A program made the position numbers and the translations under genes. A stretch of 64,000 nucleotides of DNA from positions 1 through 64,000 of the forward strand of contig CAAEBM010000018.1 in NCBI GenBank assembly GCA_900754115.1. Reading direction: 5' to 3'. The notes under the pieces were generated by a model that worked only from the letters and a program-made list of their open reading frames with translations, did not search any database and was not told the origin of the DNA. Positions 1 through 9,058 of the stretch are shown here, piece after piece (position 1 is the first letter of the stretch; each line of letters begins with the position of its first letter). Source of the stretch: Bacilli bacterium (GTDB lineage Bacteria > Bacillota_I > Bacilli_A > RFN20 > CAG-631).

Positions 1-1151
1 AATCCTTGACCAGCTGCTTCTTCATATCCAGACGTTCCATTAATTTGACCAGCAGTAAATAAATTTTGAATTAATTTTGTTTCTAAAGAAGGATAAAGTT
101 GTAAGGGGGAAATTGCATCATATTCAATGGCATAAGCATATTTTAAAAATACTGCATTTTTCATCCCAGGCAAAGAGTGAACCATTTTTTCTTGAACATC
201 ATGGGGCATTGAAGTGGAAAATCCTTGCAAATAAATCGAATTATTTGAGGCTGATTCTGGTTCTAAAAATAATTGATGTCTTTCTTTATCTGCAAATCGA
301 ACTAATTTATCTTCAATAGAAGGGCAATATCGAGGTCCTTTCCCTTTTATATTCCCACTATACATTGCCGATTCTTTTAAATATTTATAAATAATCTCAT
401 GTGTTTCTTTTTGTGTATGAATTAAATAGCAGGGTAATTGTTTTTCAACAGGAATAAAAGTATTCGTTTGATAACTGAAAGCATATTCTCCAAGACTTCC
501 TAATTGAATTTCGCATTGACTAAAATCAATACTTTCTTTTGCAATTCTAGGAGGAGTTCCTGTTTTTAATCGTAAAATTTGAAATCCGAGTTCTTTTAAT
601 TGCTCTGATAAACCAATGGCAGAGCGTTGATGATCTGGACCTTCTTGAATGATTTCATGTCCAACTAAGACATTAGCCTTTAAATAAGTTCCTGTCGTCA
701 AAATTGTCGTTTTACTTGTAATTTTATTTCCATTTTCATCAATAATTCCATGACAACAATTCCCTTCAATCATTAACTTTTTTACCATCGTTTCAATTAT
801 TTTTAAATGAGGTTGTTGTTTTAAAACCTTTTGCATATACAAGGGATATTGCAATTTATCTATTTGCGCTCTTAAACATTGAACTCCTGGTCCTTTGGCT
901 GTATTGAGCATTTTCATTTGCAAATAAGTATGATCAGTCGTCATTCCCATTTGTCCTCCTAATGCATCAATTTCGCGAACAACGACACCTTTTGCTGGTC
1001 CGCCAATTGAAGGATTACAAGGGGTTTGAGCGATATTTTTTTCATCCAAAGTGATTAAAGCCACGCGAAAAGAAAGCCGAGCTGCAGCTAATGCAGCTTC
1101 TACTCCAGCGTGTCCACCTCCAACAACAATTACATCATAATCATACTCCAT
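1..1151 (-). CDS. mnmG: tRNA U34 carboxymethylaminomethyl synthase, FAD subunit MnmG (3' end cut by window edge)
   Basis: Reading leftwards from an ATG at 1151, about 383 codons stay open to the window edge. The N-terminus MEYDYDVIVVGGGHAGVEAA is the FAD-binding Rossmann motif of MnmG/GidA, followed by family segments such as TPCNPSIGGPAKG and LKTGTPPR. With MnmE the family makes the cmnm5 modification at U34 of certain tRNAs in the cytoplasm. It is the last visible gene of the tmk-holB-ricT-rsmI-metG-proS-mnmG run, 17 bp after proS. The frame is intact as far as seen. In many Firmicutes mnmG sits beside mnmE near rnpA/yidC; here it lies about 55 kb from them. The C-terminal tRNA/MnmE-binding part is outside the window. 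Confidence 0.96.
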   Translation of the reverse strand, partial: MEYDYDVIVVGGGHAGVEAALAAARLSFRVALITLDEKNIAQTPCNPSIGGPAKGVVVREIDALGGQMGMTTDHTYLQMKMLNTAKGPGVQCLRAQIDKLQYPLYMQKVLKQQPHLKIIETMVKKLMIEGNCCHGIIDENGNKITSKTTILTTGTYLKANVLVGHEIIQEGPDHQRSAIGLSEQLKELGFQILRLKTGTPPRIAKESIDFSQCEIQLGSLGEYAFSYQTNTFIPVEKQLPCYLIHTQKETHEIIYKYLKESAMYSGNIKGKGPRYCPSIEDKLVRFADKERHQLFLEPESASNNSIYLQGFSTSMPHDVQEKMVHSLPGMKNAVFLKYAYAIEYDAISPLQLYPSLETKLIQNLFTAGQINGTSGYEEAAGQG

Positions 1152-1168
1152 TTTCAAACACCTTATTT

Positions 1169-2860
1169 CTATAATAACTTGTCTATTTTTTCAATTGCTT
1201 GTGTGATTGTACAATCTTCTTTTAATTGGGTTTTTCTTTGTTTAAATTCTACTATTCCATCATTTGCTTTTTTTCCAACAATAATTTGTAAAGGAATACC
1301 AATTAAATCCCAATCTTTAAATTTTGCTCCTGCTTGACTATTGCGGTCATCTAAAATAACCTCTACTTGTTTTTGTCGCAAAAGCGTATAAATTTCATCA
1401 GCCATGGTCTTTTGCGTTTCATCAGCATAATTTATGGGGATGATAACAACTGGATAAGGAGCTAAATGAATAGGCCAGGTTATTCCGTTTTTATCGTGAT
1501 TTTGTTCCACTATAGCTGCTAATGTTCGAGTGACACCTATACCATAACAACCCATTACCATTGGAATTGTTTTTCCTTCTTCATTTAAGTAATTACAGCC
1601 CATACTTTCAGAATATTTTGTCTTTAATTTAAAAATTTGTCCGACTTCTATTCCTCTTTGACTTTTTAATATTTGTCCACAAATAGGGCAAATATCTCCT
1701 TCCTTACTTTTTCTAAAATATCCGATTTGACCTGTAAAATCTCGTTGATAATTGACATTTTTTAAATGATAATCCTTTTTATTTGCACCTACAATAATGT
1801 TTTTCATCAGTGCGACTTCTTCATCTACAAAAATTTTAATTTTTAATCCTACAGGTCCTACAAACCCTTCTACACTACCAATTGATGTAATTTCTTGTGC
1901 AGTGGCTAATTGTAATTCATGTTCAGCTATTTTTAAAGCATTGCAAACTTTGATTGGATTGACTTCTTGATCTCCACGAACTAAAACAGCAACAAATTCC
2001 TCTTTTGTCTTATAAATCATCGTTTTTACAACATCTTTAAAAGAAACTTGTAAATATTGACTGACTTCTTCTATCGTCTTTTTATCTTTTGTTTCTACTT
2101 CAATTAGTGGTTGATCTAATTCATCACTTCTATAACTTTGTGCTTTGCTTTCTGCTTTTTCTTCATCTGCTGCATAATGGCAATGGTCGCAATAAATAAT
2201 GTTACTTTCTCCAACTTCACTTAAAGCCATAAATTGATGCGATTCACTTCCACCAATTGCACCTGTATCTGCTAAAACGACTTTATAATGTAAATCTAAC
2301 CGATTAAAAATTCTTTGATAGGTTGCATACATTTCTTTATATGATTGTTCTAATCCGGCATCATCTTTATCAAAACTATACGCATCTTTCATGATAAATT
2401 CTCTACCTCTCATAAGTCCAAAGCGAGGACGAACTTCATCACGATATTTCGTTTGAATTTGATAAATGTTTAAAGGAAGCATTTTATAAGACTTTACTTC
2501 GTTTTTTACTAAATCAGTAAAAATTTCTTCATGTGTTGGGCCCAAACAAAATTCCCTGTCATGTCGATCTTTAAAACGAATCAATTCTGGACCATATTTT
2601 TCCCAACGTTTAGATAATTCCCACAATTCCTTTGGTTGAATAGCACTAGATAAAATTTCTTGTGCACCACTTTCATCCATTTCTTGGCGAATGATATTTT
2701 CAATTTTATGTAAAACTTTTAATCCTAAAGGTAAAAAATTGTACACTCCTGCCACTAATTTAAGAATCATTCCCGCCCGAATTAGTAGAATATGGCTGTC
2801 AATAATGGCTTCATTAGGTGCTTCTTTTAAAGTCCCTATTAACATTTTACTTGCTTTCAT
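1169..2860 (-). CDS. proS: Prolyl-tRNA synthetase (bacterial type, with editing insertion)
   Basis: 563 residues, close to the usual ~570 of bacterial-type ProRS, a class II synthetase that charges tRNA-Pro. Visible landmarks are the motif 2 region (KYRDEVRPRFGLMRGREFIMKD), the TGAIGGSESHQF segment, an editing insertion between about residues 225 and 390, and motif 3 (MGCYGIGVTRTLAAI) before the anticodon-binding domain (VVIIPINYAD onwards). A CDHC pair near residue 224 and a CPIC pair near 391 flank the insertion. AGGAGG lies just upstream of the ATG. The gap to metG is only 12 bp, so the genes are probably co-transcribed. No lesion was seen. Confidence 0.97.
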   Translation of the reverse strand: MKASKMLIGTLKEAPNEAIIDSHILLIRAGMILKLVAGVYNFLPLGLKVLHKIENIIRQEMDESGAQEILSSAIQPKELWELSKRWEKYGPELIRFKDRHDREFCLGPTHEEIFTDLVKNEVKSYKMLPLNIYQIQTKYRDEVRPRFGLMRGREFIMKDAYSFDKDDAGLEQSYKEMYATYQRIFNRLDLHYKVVLADTGAIGGSESHQFMALSEVGESNIIYCDHCHYAADEEKAESKAQSYRSDELDQPLIEVETKDKKTIEEVSQYLQVSFKDVVKTMIYKTKEEFVAVLVRGDQEVNPIKVCNALKIAEHELQLATAQEITSIGSVEGFVGPVGLKIKIFVDEEVALMKNIIVGANKKDYHLKNVNYQRDFTGQIGYFRKSKEGDICPICGQILKSQRGIEVGQIFKLKTKYSESMGCNYLNEEGKTIPMVMGCYGIGVTRTLAAIVEQNHDKNGITWPIHLAPYPVVIIPINYADETQKTMADEIYTLLRQKQVEVILDDRNSQAGAKFKDWDLIGIPLQIIVGKKANDGIVEFKQRKTQLKEDCTITQAIEKIDKLL

Positions 2861-2872
2861 ATTTCCTTCCTC

Positions 2873-4468
2873 CTAATTTGGTTGGTAAATTTTTTCTTGC
2901 ATTTTTTCAAGTTCGATTGCTTTATCTAAACGAACAAATGCAGGAGTTGGTTTTTCTACAATTTGAATTTGTTGTAAAATTCCAAATTGTTTTGCTTTTT
3001 GATAGGTACGCAATTCTTCAGGCACTTGTAACATATCTAAAATCATTTGTGCTTTTTCAATTAAAATGGGTTTAAAGAAAACACAAGTTTGATAAATGGC
3101 ATTTGCAAGATGAACCATCACGGATAATAATTCTTCTTTTTTGGTTTCATCTTTAGCAAGAGCCCATGGTTTGCTCTCTTCAATGTATTTATTGGCAAAA
3201 GAAACATAATGCATTAAATGCTCGATTGCTGTATTGATTTCAAAACGATCCATGTGATAAATATATTTTTCAATGGCTTTTTGACCAACTTGTTGTAATT
3301 GTACATCTAATTCCGTTTTTGCTCCTTTATAAGAAGGAATCATTCCATTGCAATATTTATTAATCATGGATAAACTGCGATGAGAAAGATTTCCTAAATC
3401 GTTTGCTAAATCAATATTATATCTTTCAATAAATTGTTCTAAAGAAAATAAGCCATCACTAAACATTGGAATTTCTCTTAAAAGATAATATCTTAAAGCA
3501 TCAATGCCATAAGCATTTTTTAAGGGTAAGGGATAGACGACATTCCCTTTTGATTTAGACATTTTCCCATCTTTCATGATAAGCCAACCATGACTATAAA
3601 AATGATCTGGCAAAGGTAATTGTAATGCCATTAAAAGAATAGGCCAATAAATAATGTGGAAACGAGTGATTTCTTTTCCTAATACATGAACTTTTTCATC
3701 TCCATGCATCCAGAATTTTTGAAATAATGCATCATCTTTACTTAAATACCCTAATGCACTAATATAATTTAATAACGCATCAATCCAAACATAAACGACA
3801 TGTTTTGGATTTTCTTTAACGGGAATTCCCCAATCAAAAGATGTTCTAGAAACACATAAATCCTCTAAACCAGGCTTGATAAAATTATTTATCATTTCTG
3901 TTTTTCTAGATTCAGGAATTACTAAATCGGGATGAGTTTCGTAATATTCCATTAATTGCTTAGTATATTTAGACATTTTAAAATAATAAGCTTCTTCTTC
4001 TTGCCATTGTACTTCTCTTCCACAATCGGGACATTTGCCATCTTTTAATTGTGTTTGTGTAAAAAAGGTTTCACATTCCCGACAATACCATCCTTTATAT
4101 TGTCCTAAATAAATGTCTCCTCGATCTAAAAAATAAGAAAACACTTTTTGTACGACTTCCATATGTCTTGACTGAGTTGTGCGAATAAAATCATCATTTT
4201 CAATGGATAAAGCTTTCCATAAAATTTGTACATTTGCAACAATTTCATCTACAAAAGTTTGTGGAGTCACATTTTTTTCTTTTGCTTTGTTTTCAATTTT
4301 TTGACCATGTTCATCTGTCCCAGTAAGGTAATAAACATCATACCCTTGTTCTTTTTTATATCGAGCCATTGTATCACAAATAATGGTCGAATAGGTATTT
4401 CCTAAGGTCATATTCCCACTTGGATAATAAATAGGGGTTGTAATATAAAAGGTTTTCTTTTTATTCAT
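2873..4468 (-). CDS. metG: Methionyl-tRNA synthetase with zinc knuckle, lacking a C-terminal tRNA-binding domain
   Basis: 531-residue class I synthetase that charges tRNA-Met. The KMSKS signature (DGKMSKSKGNV, about residue 300) and GTDEHGQKI are clear. A four-Cys zinc site is present (CREC at about 129-132, CPDC at 146-149), whereas the Bacillus-type enzyme has lost it. The class I HIGH motif is written T-L-G-N (residues 21-24, after PSGNM), a divergent form discussed under findings. The ~110-residue C-terminal EMAP/OB domain of longer MetRSs is absent. The gene overlaps rsmI by 8 bp and has a strong AGGAGG site. Confidence 0.96.
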   Translation of the reverse strand: MNKKKTFYITTPIYYPSGNMTLGNTYSTIICDTMARYKKEQGYDVYYLTGTDEHGQKIENKAKEKNVTPQTFVDEIVANVQILWKALSIENDDFIRTTQSRHMEVVQKVFSYFLDRGDIYLGQYKGWYCRECETFFTQTQLKDGKCPDCGREVQWQEEEAYYFKMSKYTKQLMEYYETHPDLVIPESRKTEMINNFIKPGLEDLCVSRTSFDWGIPVKENPKHVVYVWIDALLNYISALGYLSKDDALFQKFWMHGDEKVHVLGKEITRFHIIYWPILLMALQLPLPDHFYSHGWLIMKDGKMSKSKGNVVYPLPLKNAYGIDALRYYLLREIPMFSDGLFSLEQFIERYNIDLANDLGNLSHRSLSMINKYCNGMIPSYKGAKTELDVQLQQVGQKAIEKYIYHMDRFEINTAIEHLMHYVSFANKYIEESKPWALAKDETKKEELLSVMVHLANAIYQTCVFFKPILIEKAQMILDMLQVPEELRTYQKAKQFGILQQIQIVEKPTPAFVRLDKAIELEKMQEKIYQPN

Positions 4469-5333
4469 GGTCTTTTCCTCCTAAATGATAAGCATCATAT
4501 AATTCATTTTTTGAAACATCGTTTTCCTTTGCCACTTCTTTAATGGCTTGATTTTTACTATATCCTTTTTTCATTTTTTCATCAATCAGATGAAATAAAG
4601 CAGGGGTAATTGCTTTCTTTTCTATTTTCTTTCCTTCAACAACTAAAACCATTTCTCCTTTTAAGGTATCCACGATAGAAATAACTTCTTCTATGGTTCC
4701 CCAAACATACTCTTCAAATTTTTTTGTCAATTCGCGGCATAGACAAATTGTCCGGTTGCCTAAAACTGTCAATACATCTTGTAATGTCTCTTTGGCTTTA
4801 TGTGGACTTAAATAAAAAATGAGGACATCATCTATATTTTGTAAAGATAGAAGTTCTTTTTTTCTTTTAGCACTTTTAGCATCTAAAAAACCATAAAAGT
4901 AAAAATGTTGAAAGGGAAAGCCACTGGCAATCACACTTTGAATTAAGGCACAAGGTCCATTAATGATGATAACAGGATATCCATTTTCTTTTACTTGTTG
5001 AATAATTTTTTGACCCGGATCCGATATAGCTGGATAACCAGCATCACTTAATAAAGCAACTTCTTCTCCTTTTTGTAAAAATGCAATAATTTGTTGAGCA
5101 GCTTCTAGTTCTTTATTTTCATAAGCACTATAAAGAGGCTTTTTTATCGACAAATGTTGTAAAATTTTTCCACTTACTCGTGTATCTTCACAAAATACAG
5201 CCGCTACTTTTTGTAAGGTTTCAATGGTCCTATTTGATATTTCATTTAAATTTCCAATGGGTGTTGCCACAACATATAAACAGGGTTGATTGGAAAGAAA
5301 ACTTTGTTGTCGTTTCATATCAATTTTTTTCAT
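4461..5333 (-). CDS. rsmI: 16S rRNA (cytidine-1402-2'-O)-methyltransferase RsmI
   Basis: 290 residues, typical for RsmI. The SAM-dependent tetrapyrrole-methylase-like fold is recognised from VVATPIGNLNEIS at about 20, CEDTRVSG at about 50, LLSDAGYPAISDPG at about 95 and the INGPCALIQSVIASGFP segment. RsmI 2'-O-methylates C1402 in the ribosomal P site. It overlaps ricT by 14 bp and metG by 8 bp, so translation is probably coupled. The start is uncertain: the ATG at 5333 has AAAGG directly against it, and the second in-frame ATG at 5318 has that site 14 nt away. The YaaT(RicT)-YabC(RsmI) order is common in Firmicutes. Confidence 0.95.
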   Translation of the reverse strand: MKKIDMKRQQSFLSNQPCLYVVATPIGNLNEISNRTIETLQKVAAVFCEDTRVSGKILQHLSIKKPLYSAYENKELEAAQQIIAFLQKGEEVALLSDAGYPAISDPGQKIIQQVKENGYPVIIINGPCALIQSVIASGFPFQHFYFYGFLDAKSAKRKKELLSLQNIDDVLIFYLSPHKAKETLQDVLTVLGNRTICLCRELTKKFEEYVWGTIEEVISIVDTLKGEMVLVVEGKKIEKKAITPALFHLIDEKMKKGYSKNQAIKEVAKENDVSKNELYDAYHLGGKDHE

Positions 5334-6189
5334 CCTTTAAAAATTCATCGATGGATAAGGATAAACTTTCTTCTTTGTTTTCAAGTTTTATTGTTCTTGA
5401 TAACACATTCATGGCTGTCACTTTATATTCTTGTTGTTTAAAATGTACTCGTTGTCCTAATTTTGGTAATCCTTCTTTTAATTGTTTGTAATAATCATCT
5501 TCATATTTTAAACAACAAACCAATTTCCCACATTGTCCTGATAATTTTTGAATATTTAGGGCAAGTAATTGATTTTTTGCCATATTAATGCTGATTCCTT
5601 CAAAATCGGACAAAAAGGTACTGCAACAAAGAGGTAAACCACAAGTTCCCACTCCTCCAACAGATTTTGAACGATCTCGCGCTCCAATTTGTCGAAGTTC
5701 AATTCGGCAATGTAGTTTTTGCGCTAAAACTTTTAACAATTCACGGAAATCTACTCGATCATCAGAAACATAAGTAAAAATGACTTTCGTCGCATCTAAT
5801 ACATATTCACTGCTAATTAGATGCATCGGTAATTGTAATTGCGCAATACTTTCTAAGCAAATCGTTTGTGCTTTCATGGCCAATTCTTCATTTTCTTTAT
5901 ATTTTTGAAGATCTTCTTCTGTTGCTTTTCGTAAAACGGGCTTGATTTCTGTTTTTAATTGAATTTTTTCTATCGGTTGGATTTCTGTTTTAACATATCC
6001 TAATTCTATTCCTCTTGCAGTTTCTACGACAACAGGATCTTGTAATTTTAAAGACTGATCATTTGTCCCAAAATAATAAACTTGTAAGGCTTTTTTAAAA
6101 CTAATTCCTATGACATATAAAAATTCCTTTGTTTGCGGCAAATCCTCTTCAGTTATGTTCATTTCATTAGAAACATTTTCTTCATTCAT
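5320..6189 (-). CDS. ricT: PSP1-domain protein RicT (YaaT)
   Basis: About 289 residues with the PSP1 C-terminal domain and the Cys-rich segments GGVGTCGLPLCCSTFL and SGQCGKLVCCLKYEDDYY. In Bacillus subtilis these residues help hold Fe-S clusters in the RicA-RicF-RicT complex, which stimulates RNase Y maturation of mRNAs and affects development. The start is placed at MNEENVSN because GGTGGTGA lies 5 nt upstream of that ATG, inside the end of holB; an upstream in-frame codon at 6201 lacks a ribosome site. Translational overlaps occur at both ends. No ricA or ricF homologue was noticed in the window. Confidence 0.93.
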   Translation of the reverse strand: MNEENVSNEMNITEEDLPQTKEFLYVIGISFKKALQVYYFGTNDQSLKLQDPVVVETARGIELGYVKTEIQPIEKIQLKTEIKPVLRKATEEDLQKYKENEELAMKAQTICLESIAQLQLPMHLISSEYVLDATKVIFTYVSDDRVDFRELLKVLAQKLHCRIELRQIGARDRSKSVGGVGTCGLPLCCSTFLSDFEGISINMAKNQLLALNIQKLSGQCGKLVCCLKYEDDYYKQLKEGLPKLGQRVHFKQQEYKVTAMNVLSRTIKLENKEESLSLSIDEFLKDEKN

Positions 6190-7171
6190 TTTCGTCACCA
6201 CCTGTTAATTGAATTAAAAGTTTATCTAAAACAAGTTGTCTATTTGCATTGCTAGTTAATTCTTTTTTTGCAATCATAATCGCCATAATATTTTGTTGTA
6301 AACTTGTAAACCTCTCTTGTAGTTGAGTCAATTTTTCCTTTAAAAATCGTGGTTCTTGTTGATTTTGTAAGGTTAACATTCCTTCAAAAAAACAAGCCTC
6401 TAATGCATCAAGAAATAATTCCACGTTTTGATTTTTTTCAAGCAAAGGAAACCCTTCTTTTTGCATGTAATAAATAAAATAATTTTTTTGATGAATAAAA
6501 TAGTTTAAACTTTGATTTAAAATCTCTAAAAGTTGTTGATAAGACTCCGATTGAACGAGTTCTAAATTAGCCATTAAATCATTACTAATTGCTGCTAATA
6601 AATGAGCATCTTCTTTTTGAATCCCCTCTTTTAACATTTCTTTTACCAATTCGTTATGGCTAAATTGTTTTAAATGGATAATTTGACAACGAGATGTAAT
6701 CGTCGGTAAAATTGAAGATAAAGAATTGGTAGTAAAAATGGCAATGATATTTGAATTAGGTTCTTCTATAAATTTTAACAATTTATTTAAAGAAGCAATG
6801 GGTGCTTTTTCAATCAAATGAATGACATAAATTTTAACATTTTGTTTTTCAACAGCAGATTTGTTAAATTCTTTTTGCAAATTTAAAACTTGCTCATTTT
6901 TTAAGTTTTCTCCTTCTAAAAAAATATAATCAATATAGTTTTTCTCTTTTATTTTTATGCAATCTATACATTCTTCACAAGCGAGTGCATCATCTTGTTT
7001 TTGTTGGCAGACAAAACTTTGAGCCAAAAATTCTGCAACGGGTAAAACATAAGACCCTCTTGGCCCATTAATCAAATAAGCATGGGTTGTTTTTTGTTGC
7101 ATAAAAGCATTTTTTAAGATTTGATAAACAATGGGTTGTGTATTTTGAAGATAAGATTTTATTTTTTGCAT
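6182..7171 (-). CDS. holB: DNA polymerase III clamp-loader delta' subunit
   Basis: 329 residues, the usual size. The segment AYLINGPRGSYVLPVAEFLA is where an AAA+ P-loop would be, but the GKT is missing (GPRGSYV), so ATP binding here is unlikely; this is normal for some delta' subunits. A four-Cys zinc site follows (C, then CEECIDC, about residues 55-70). SRC-type and KLLKFIEEP motifs of clamp loaders are present (ITSRCQIIHLKQF). The protein works with DnaX and HolA to load the DnaN clamp. Overlaps tmk by 13 bp and ricT by 8 bp. Confidence 0.93.
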   Translation of the reverse strand: MQKIKSYLQNTQPIVYQILKNAFMQQKTTHAYLINGPRGSYVLPVAEFLAQSFVCQQKQDDALACEECIDCIKIKEKNYIDYIFLEGENLKNEQVLNLQKEFNKSAVEKQNVKIYVIHLIEKAPIASLNKLLKFIEEPNSNIIAIFTTNSLSSILPTITSRCQIIHLKQFSHNELVKEMLKEGIQKEDAHLLAAISNDLMANLELVQSESYQQLLEILNQSLNYFIHQKNYFIYYMQKEGFPLLEKNQNVELFLDALEACFFEGMLTLQNQQEPRFLKEKLTQLQERFTSLQQNIMAIMIAKKELTSNANRQLVLDKLLIQLTGGDENE

Positions 7172-7803
7172 ATCTTTTTCTCTTCACATTTTTGTAAAAT
7201 AATGTTTAAAACATCATGAAATACTTGTTGTTTTGTTTGGTTTGCATTGACAATGGAAAAGCGAGAAGCGTATTTTTGTTTTAAAATTTTATATCCATCA
7301 TAAACTTTTTGATGAAAAGTTAACGCTTCTAAATCTAATCGGTTTAATTCTTTAAAGCGTGTTTCTTTAATTCTTTTCAATCCTTCTTGTGGATCCAAAT
7401 CTAGTAAAATCGTTAAATCTGGCATTTGTTCATGTATTGCAAATAAATTGATAGAATATACTTCTTCTATTCCAATTCCTCGAGCATAACCTTGATAAGC
7501 TAACGAACTATCAATAAAACGATCACAGATAATAATTTTGCCTTCTTTTAAAGCCGGCTCTATTTTTTCCACCAAATGTTGTCTGCGACTTGCTGCATAA
7601 AGCAATGCTTCACAACGTGCATCAAGGGTCGTATGATTGACATCAAGAATAATATCTCGTATTTTTTCAGCGATTTCCACTCCCCCTGGTTCTCTAGTAT
7701 ATAAAACAGGATACCCTTGTTGTTGCAAATAATCTGTAATTTCTTTTGCAACAGTGGTCTTTCCACTACCTTCAGGACCTTCTATTGTTATAAACAAACC
7801 CAT
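7159..7803 (-). CDS. tmk: Thymidylate kinase
   Basis: 214 residues from the ATG at 7803. The P-loop (GPEGSGKTT), the DRF motif (CDRFIDSSLAYQG) and TREPGG are all present, defining dTMP kinase, which makes dTDP for DNA synthesis. AGGTG lies 6 nt upstream of this ATG; an in-frame GTG three codons earlier overlaps the ribosome site and is unlikely. First gene of the leftward operon, with its own promoter at 7824-7831. holB follows with an overlap, the common Firmicute arrangement. Confidence 0.97.
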   Translation of the reverse strand: MGLFITIEGPEGSGKTTVAKEITDYLQQQGYPVLYTREPGGVEIAEKIRDIILDVNHTTLDARCEALLYAASRRQHLVEKIEPALKEGKIIICDRFIDSSLAYQGYARGIGIEEVYSINLFAIHEQMPDLTILLDLDPQEGLKRIKETRFKELNRLDLEALTFHQKVYDGYKILKQKYASRFSIVNANQTKQQVFHDVLNIILQKCEEKKICKK

Positions 7804-7823
7804 ACACAACACCTCAATTTATT

Positions 7824-7853
7824 ATTATACACTATCTTTTTTATAAAAGATAG
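7824..7853 (-). promoter_or_regulatory. tmk operon promoter (extended -10) with inverted repeat upstream
   Basis: Read leftwards, TGTATAAT (complement of 7824-7831) forms an extended -10 about 20 nt before the tmk start. Directly upstream is a perfect 9-bp inverted repeat, CTATCTTTT / AAAAGATAG (7832-7840 and 7845-7853), where the -35 and spacer would be. It could be an operator for the operon; no regulator can be named. Confidence 0.55.
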
Positions 7854-7939
7854 AGTTTGAAAAAATGCAAAAAAATAAAATTTTTTTATCTGTTTTTTTC
7901 TTATCTTTTTTTTATTCACTATGCTTTTATAGGAATATT

Positions 7940-7948
7940 TGCTACAAT
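7940..7948 (+). promoter_or_regulatory. Extended -10 promoter for the 7971 membrane-protein gene
   Basis: TTGCTACAAT gives the TGn extension and a TACAAT -10 at 7943-7948. AAGGAGG lies about 10 nt before the ATG at 7971. A transcript starting near 7955 would have a very short leader. No good -35 was seen, as is usual for extended -10 promoters. Confidence 0.5.
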
Positions 7949-7970
7949 AAAAAAAAGGAGGGATGAACCA

Positions 7971-8879
7971 ATGGCACAATCTATGTTAGATCAATTTTTT
8001 GAAGAATTTCATTTTAAAACCACCAATAAAATCACTTATGGCATTTTTAAAAATCGACTTGTGTCCATTACGAATATTCAAGGACTGATTAAAATAGCAG
8101 TAATCATGTCTAAAAATATTGATACTAGTGTGATAGATGAAATCAGCAGATCCGTGTCTCCCTTAGTAGAAAAATATTCATCAATAATCAAAATAGAATA
8201 TGGCACTTTTTCTTTAGAAGCATATATGAATCCAGCAAAAGCAACGGATAACGATATTATTTCTTGTATTTTTGATTTAATTCGCATTTTAGACAATTTT
8301 AATATTCCTACTTGTGATACTTGTCCTGTTTGTAACCGAACAATGCCAAGTAATGCTCCTTTTTATATTTTTGAAGATTATCTTTTACAAACTCATGAAG
8401 AATGTTTTCGACCCATTCAAACTATGTTAGATACTGTCGTTCAATCCAAATATGGAGATGTAAAAAAGCAACATTATTGGTCTGGTATTTTAGGCGTATG
8501 TCTTGCAGGAATTTTAGGTGTCATTCTTTATTTATTTTTTAATTCCTTAAATTATTTTGCTTGTCTTTCTACTTTAGCTATGATTTTTTTAGCTCATTTT
8601 TTGTATAAAAAATTGAATGGAAAAATGGACCGCAAAAGAATTTTTATCATTGCATCGATATTAGAAATCTTTGTTTTAATCGGAGAATATTTCTTTTTGG
8701 TGTATGGTGTTTATCAGCATATGAACGTTTCTTTTGGTTTTGCTATGACTCATCCATTTGAAGGAGCCACTGCTTTACCAATCATTGTGCGAATCTGTTT
8801 AAATTCTTTATTTGTTTATGGATCATTTCACGTTACTTTAAAACAACAAAATCAAATTCCAACTATCAAAAAAGTTTAA
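7971..8879 (+). CDS. Uncharacterised membrane protein with a zinc-ribbon-like Cys cluster
   Basis: 302 residues; family not recognised. The start is the ATG after AAGGAGGGATGAACCA; an upstream in-frame ATG would precede the promoter. The first ~140 residues look soluble. A Cys cluster near 118-150 (CDTCPVCNRTMP, then HEEC) could bind metal. From about 170 there are three to four hydrophobic helices (GILGVCLAGILGVILYLFF, then LSTLAMIFLAHFLY, IFIIASILEIFVLIGEYFFL and a last one near 275). It stands alone on the plus strand, divergent from the tmk operon, with its own promoter and terminator. Confidence 0.8.
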   Translation: MAQSMLDQFFEEFHFKTTNKITYGIFKNRLVSITNIQGLIKIAVIMSKNIDTSVIDEISRSVSPLVEKYSSIIKIEYGTFSLEAYMNPAKATDNDIISCIFDLIRILDNFNIPTCDTCPVCNRTMPSNAPFYIFEDYLLQTHEECFRPIQTMLDTVVQSKYGDVKKQHYWSGILGVCLAGILGVILYLFFNSLNYFACLSTLAMIFLAHFLYKKLNGKMDRKRIFIIASILEIFVLIGEYFFLVYGVYQHMNVSFGFAMTHPFEGATALPIIVRICLNSLFVYGSFHVTLKQQNQIPTIKKV

Positions 8880-8908
8880 CGTAAAAAATTCTTGGTCAAA
8901 AGAAAATT

Positions 8909-8945
8909 AGAACTTGAGATTTTTATCTTGAGTTCTTTTTCTTTG
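8909..8945 (+). terminator. Intrinsic terminator of the 7971 gene
   Basis: An 11-bp stem (AGAACTTGAGA / TCTTGAGTTCT, two G-U pairs) with a 6-nt loop, followed by a T-rich tract, about 30 nt after the stop codon. Confidence 0.85.
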
Positions 8946-9020
8946 TAAATTTTTACAAATTTCTAAACTTTTTATATTCCATTATGTAAAAAATTCATTA
9001 ATAAAAAATATAATAATTAG

Positions 9021-9058
9021 TATAATATAAAATGTAATAAATGTTATAGGTGATATTT
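9021..9058 (+). promoter_or_regulatory. Promoter and ribosome site of the first DUF3990 locus
   Basis: TATAAT at 9021-9026 lies in very AT-rich DNA. AGGTGA at 9048-9053 is spaced correctly for the ATG at 9059, not for the later in-frame ATG at 9112. This marks 9059 as the ancestral start of the now frameshifted gene. Confidence 0.5.

Noticed and set aside
6182..7171. Loss of the GKT P-loop in holB as a damaging mutation
   Set aside because: Delta' subunits of several bacteria lack ATP binding naturally, and the rest of the protein is intact.
7857..7970. N-terminal extension of the 7971 membrane protein (MKKCKKIKFFYLFF...)
   Set aside because: The extended -10 promoter and AAGGAGG lie inside it, so translation starts at 7971.
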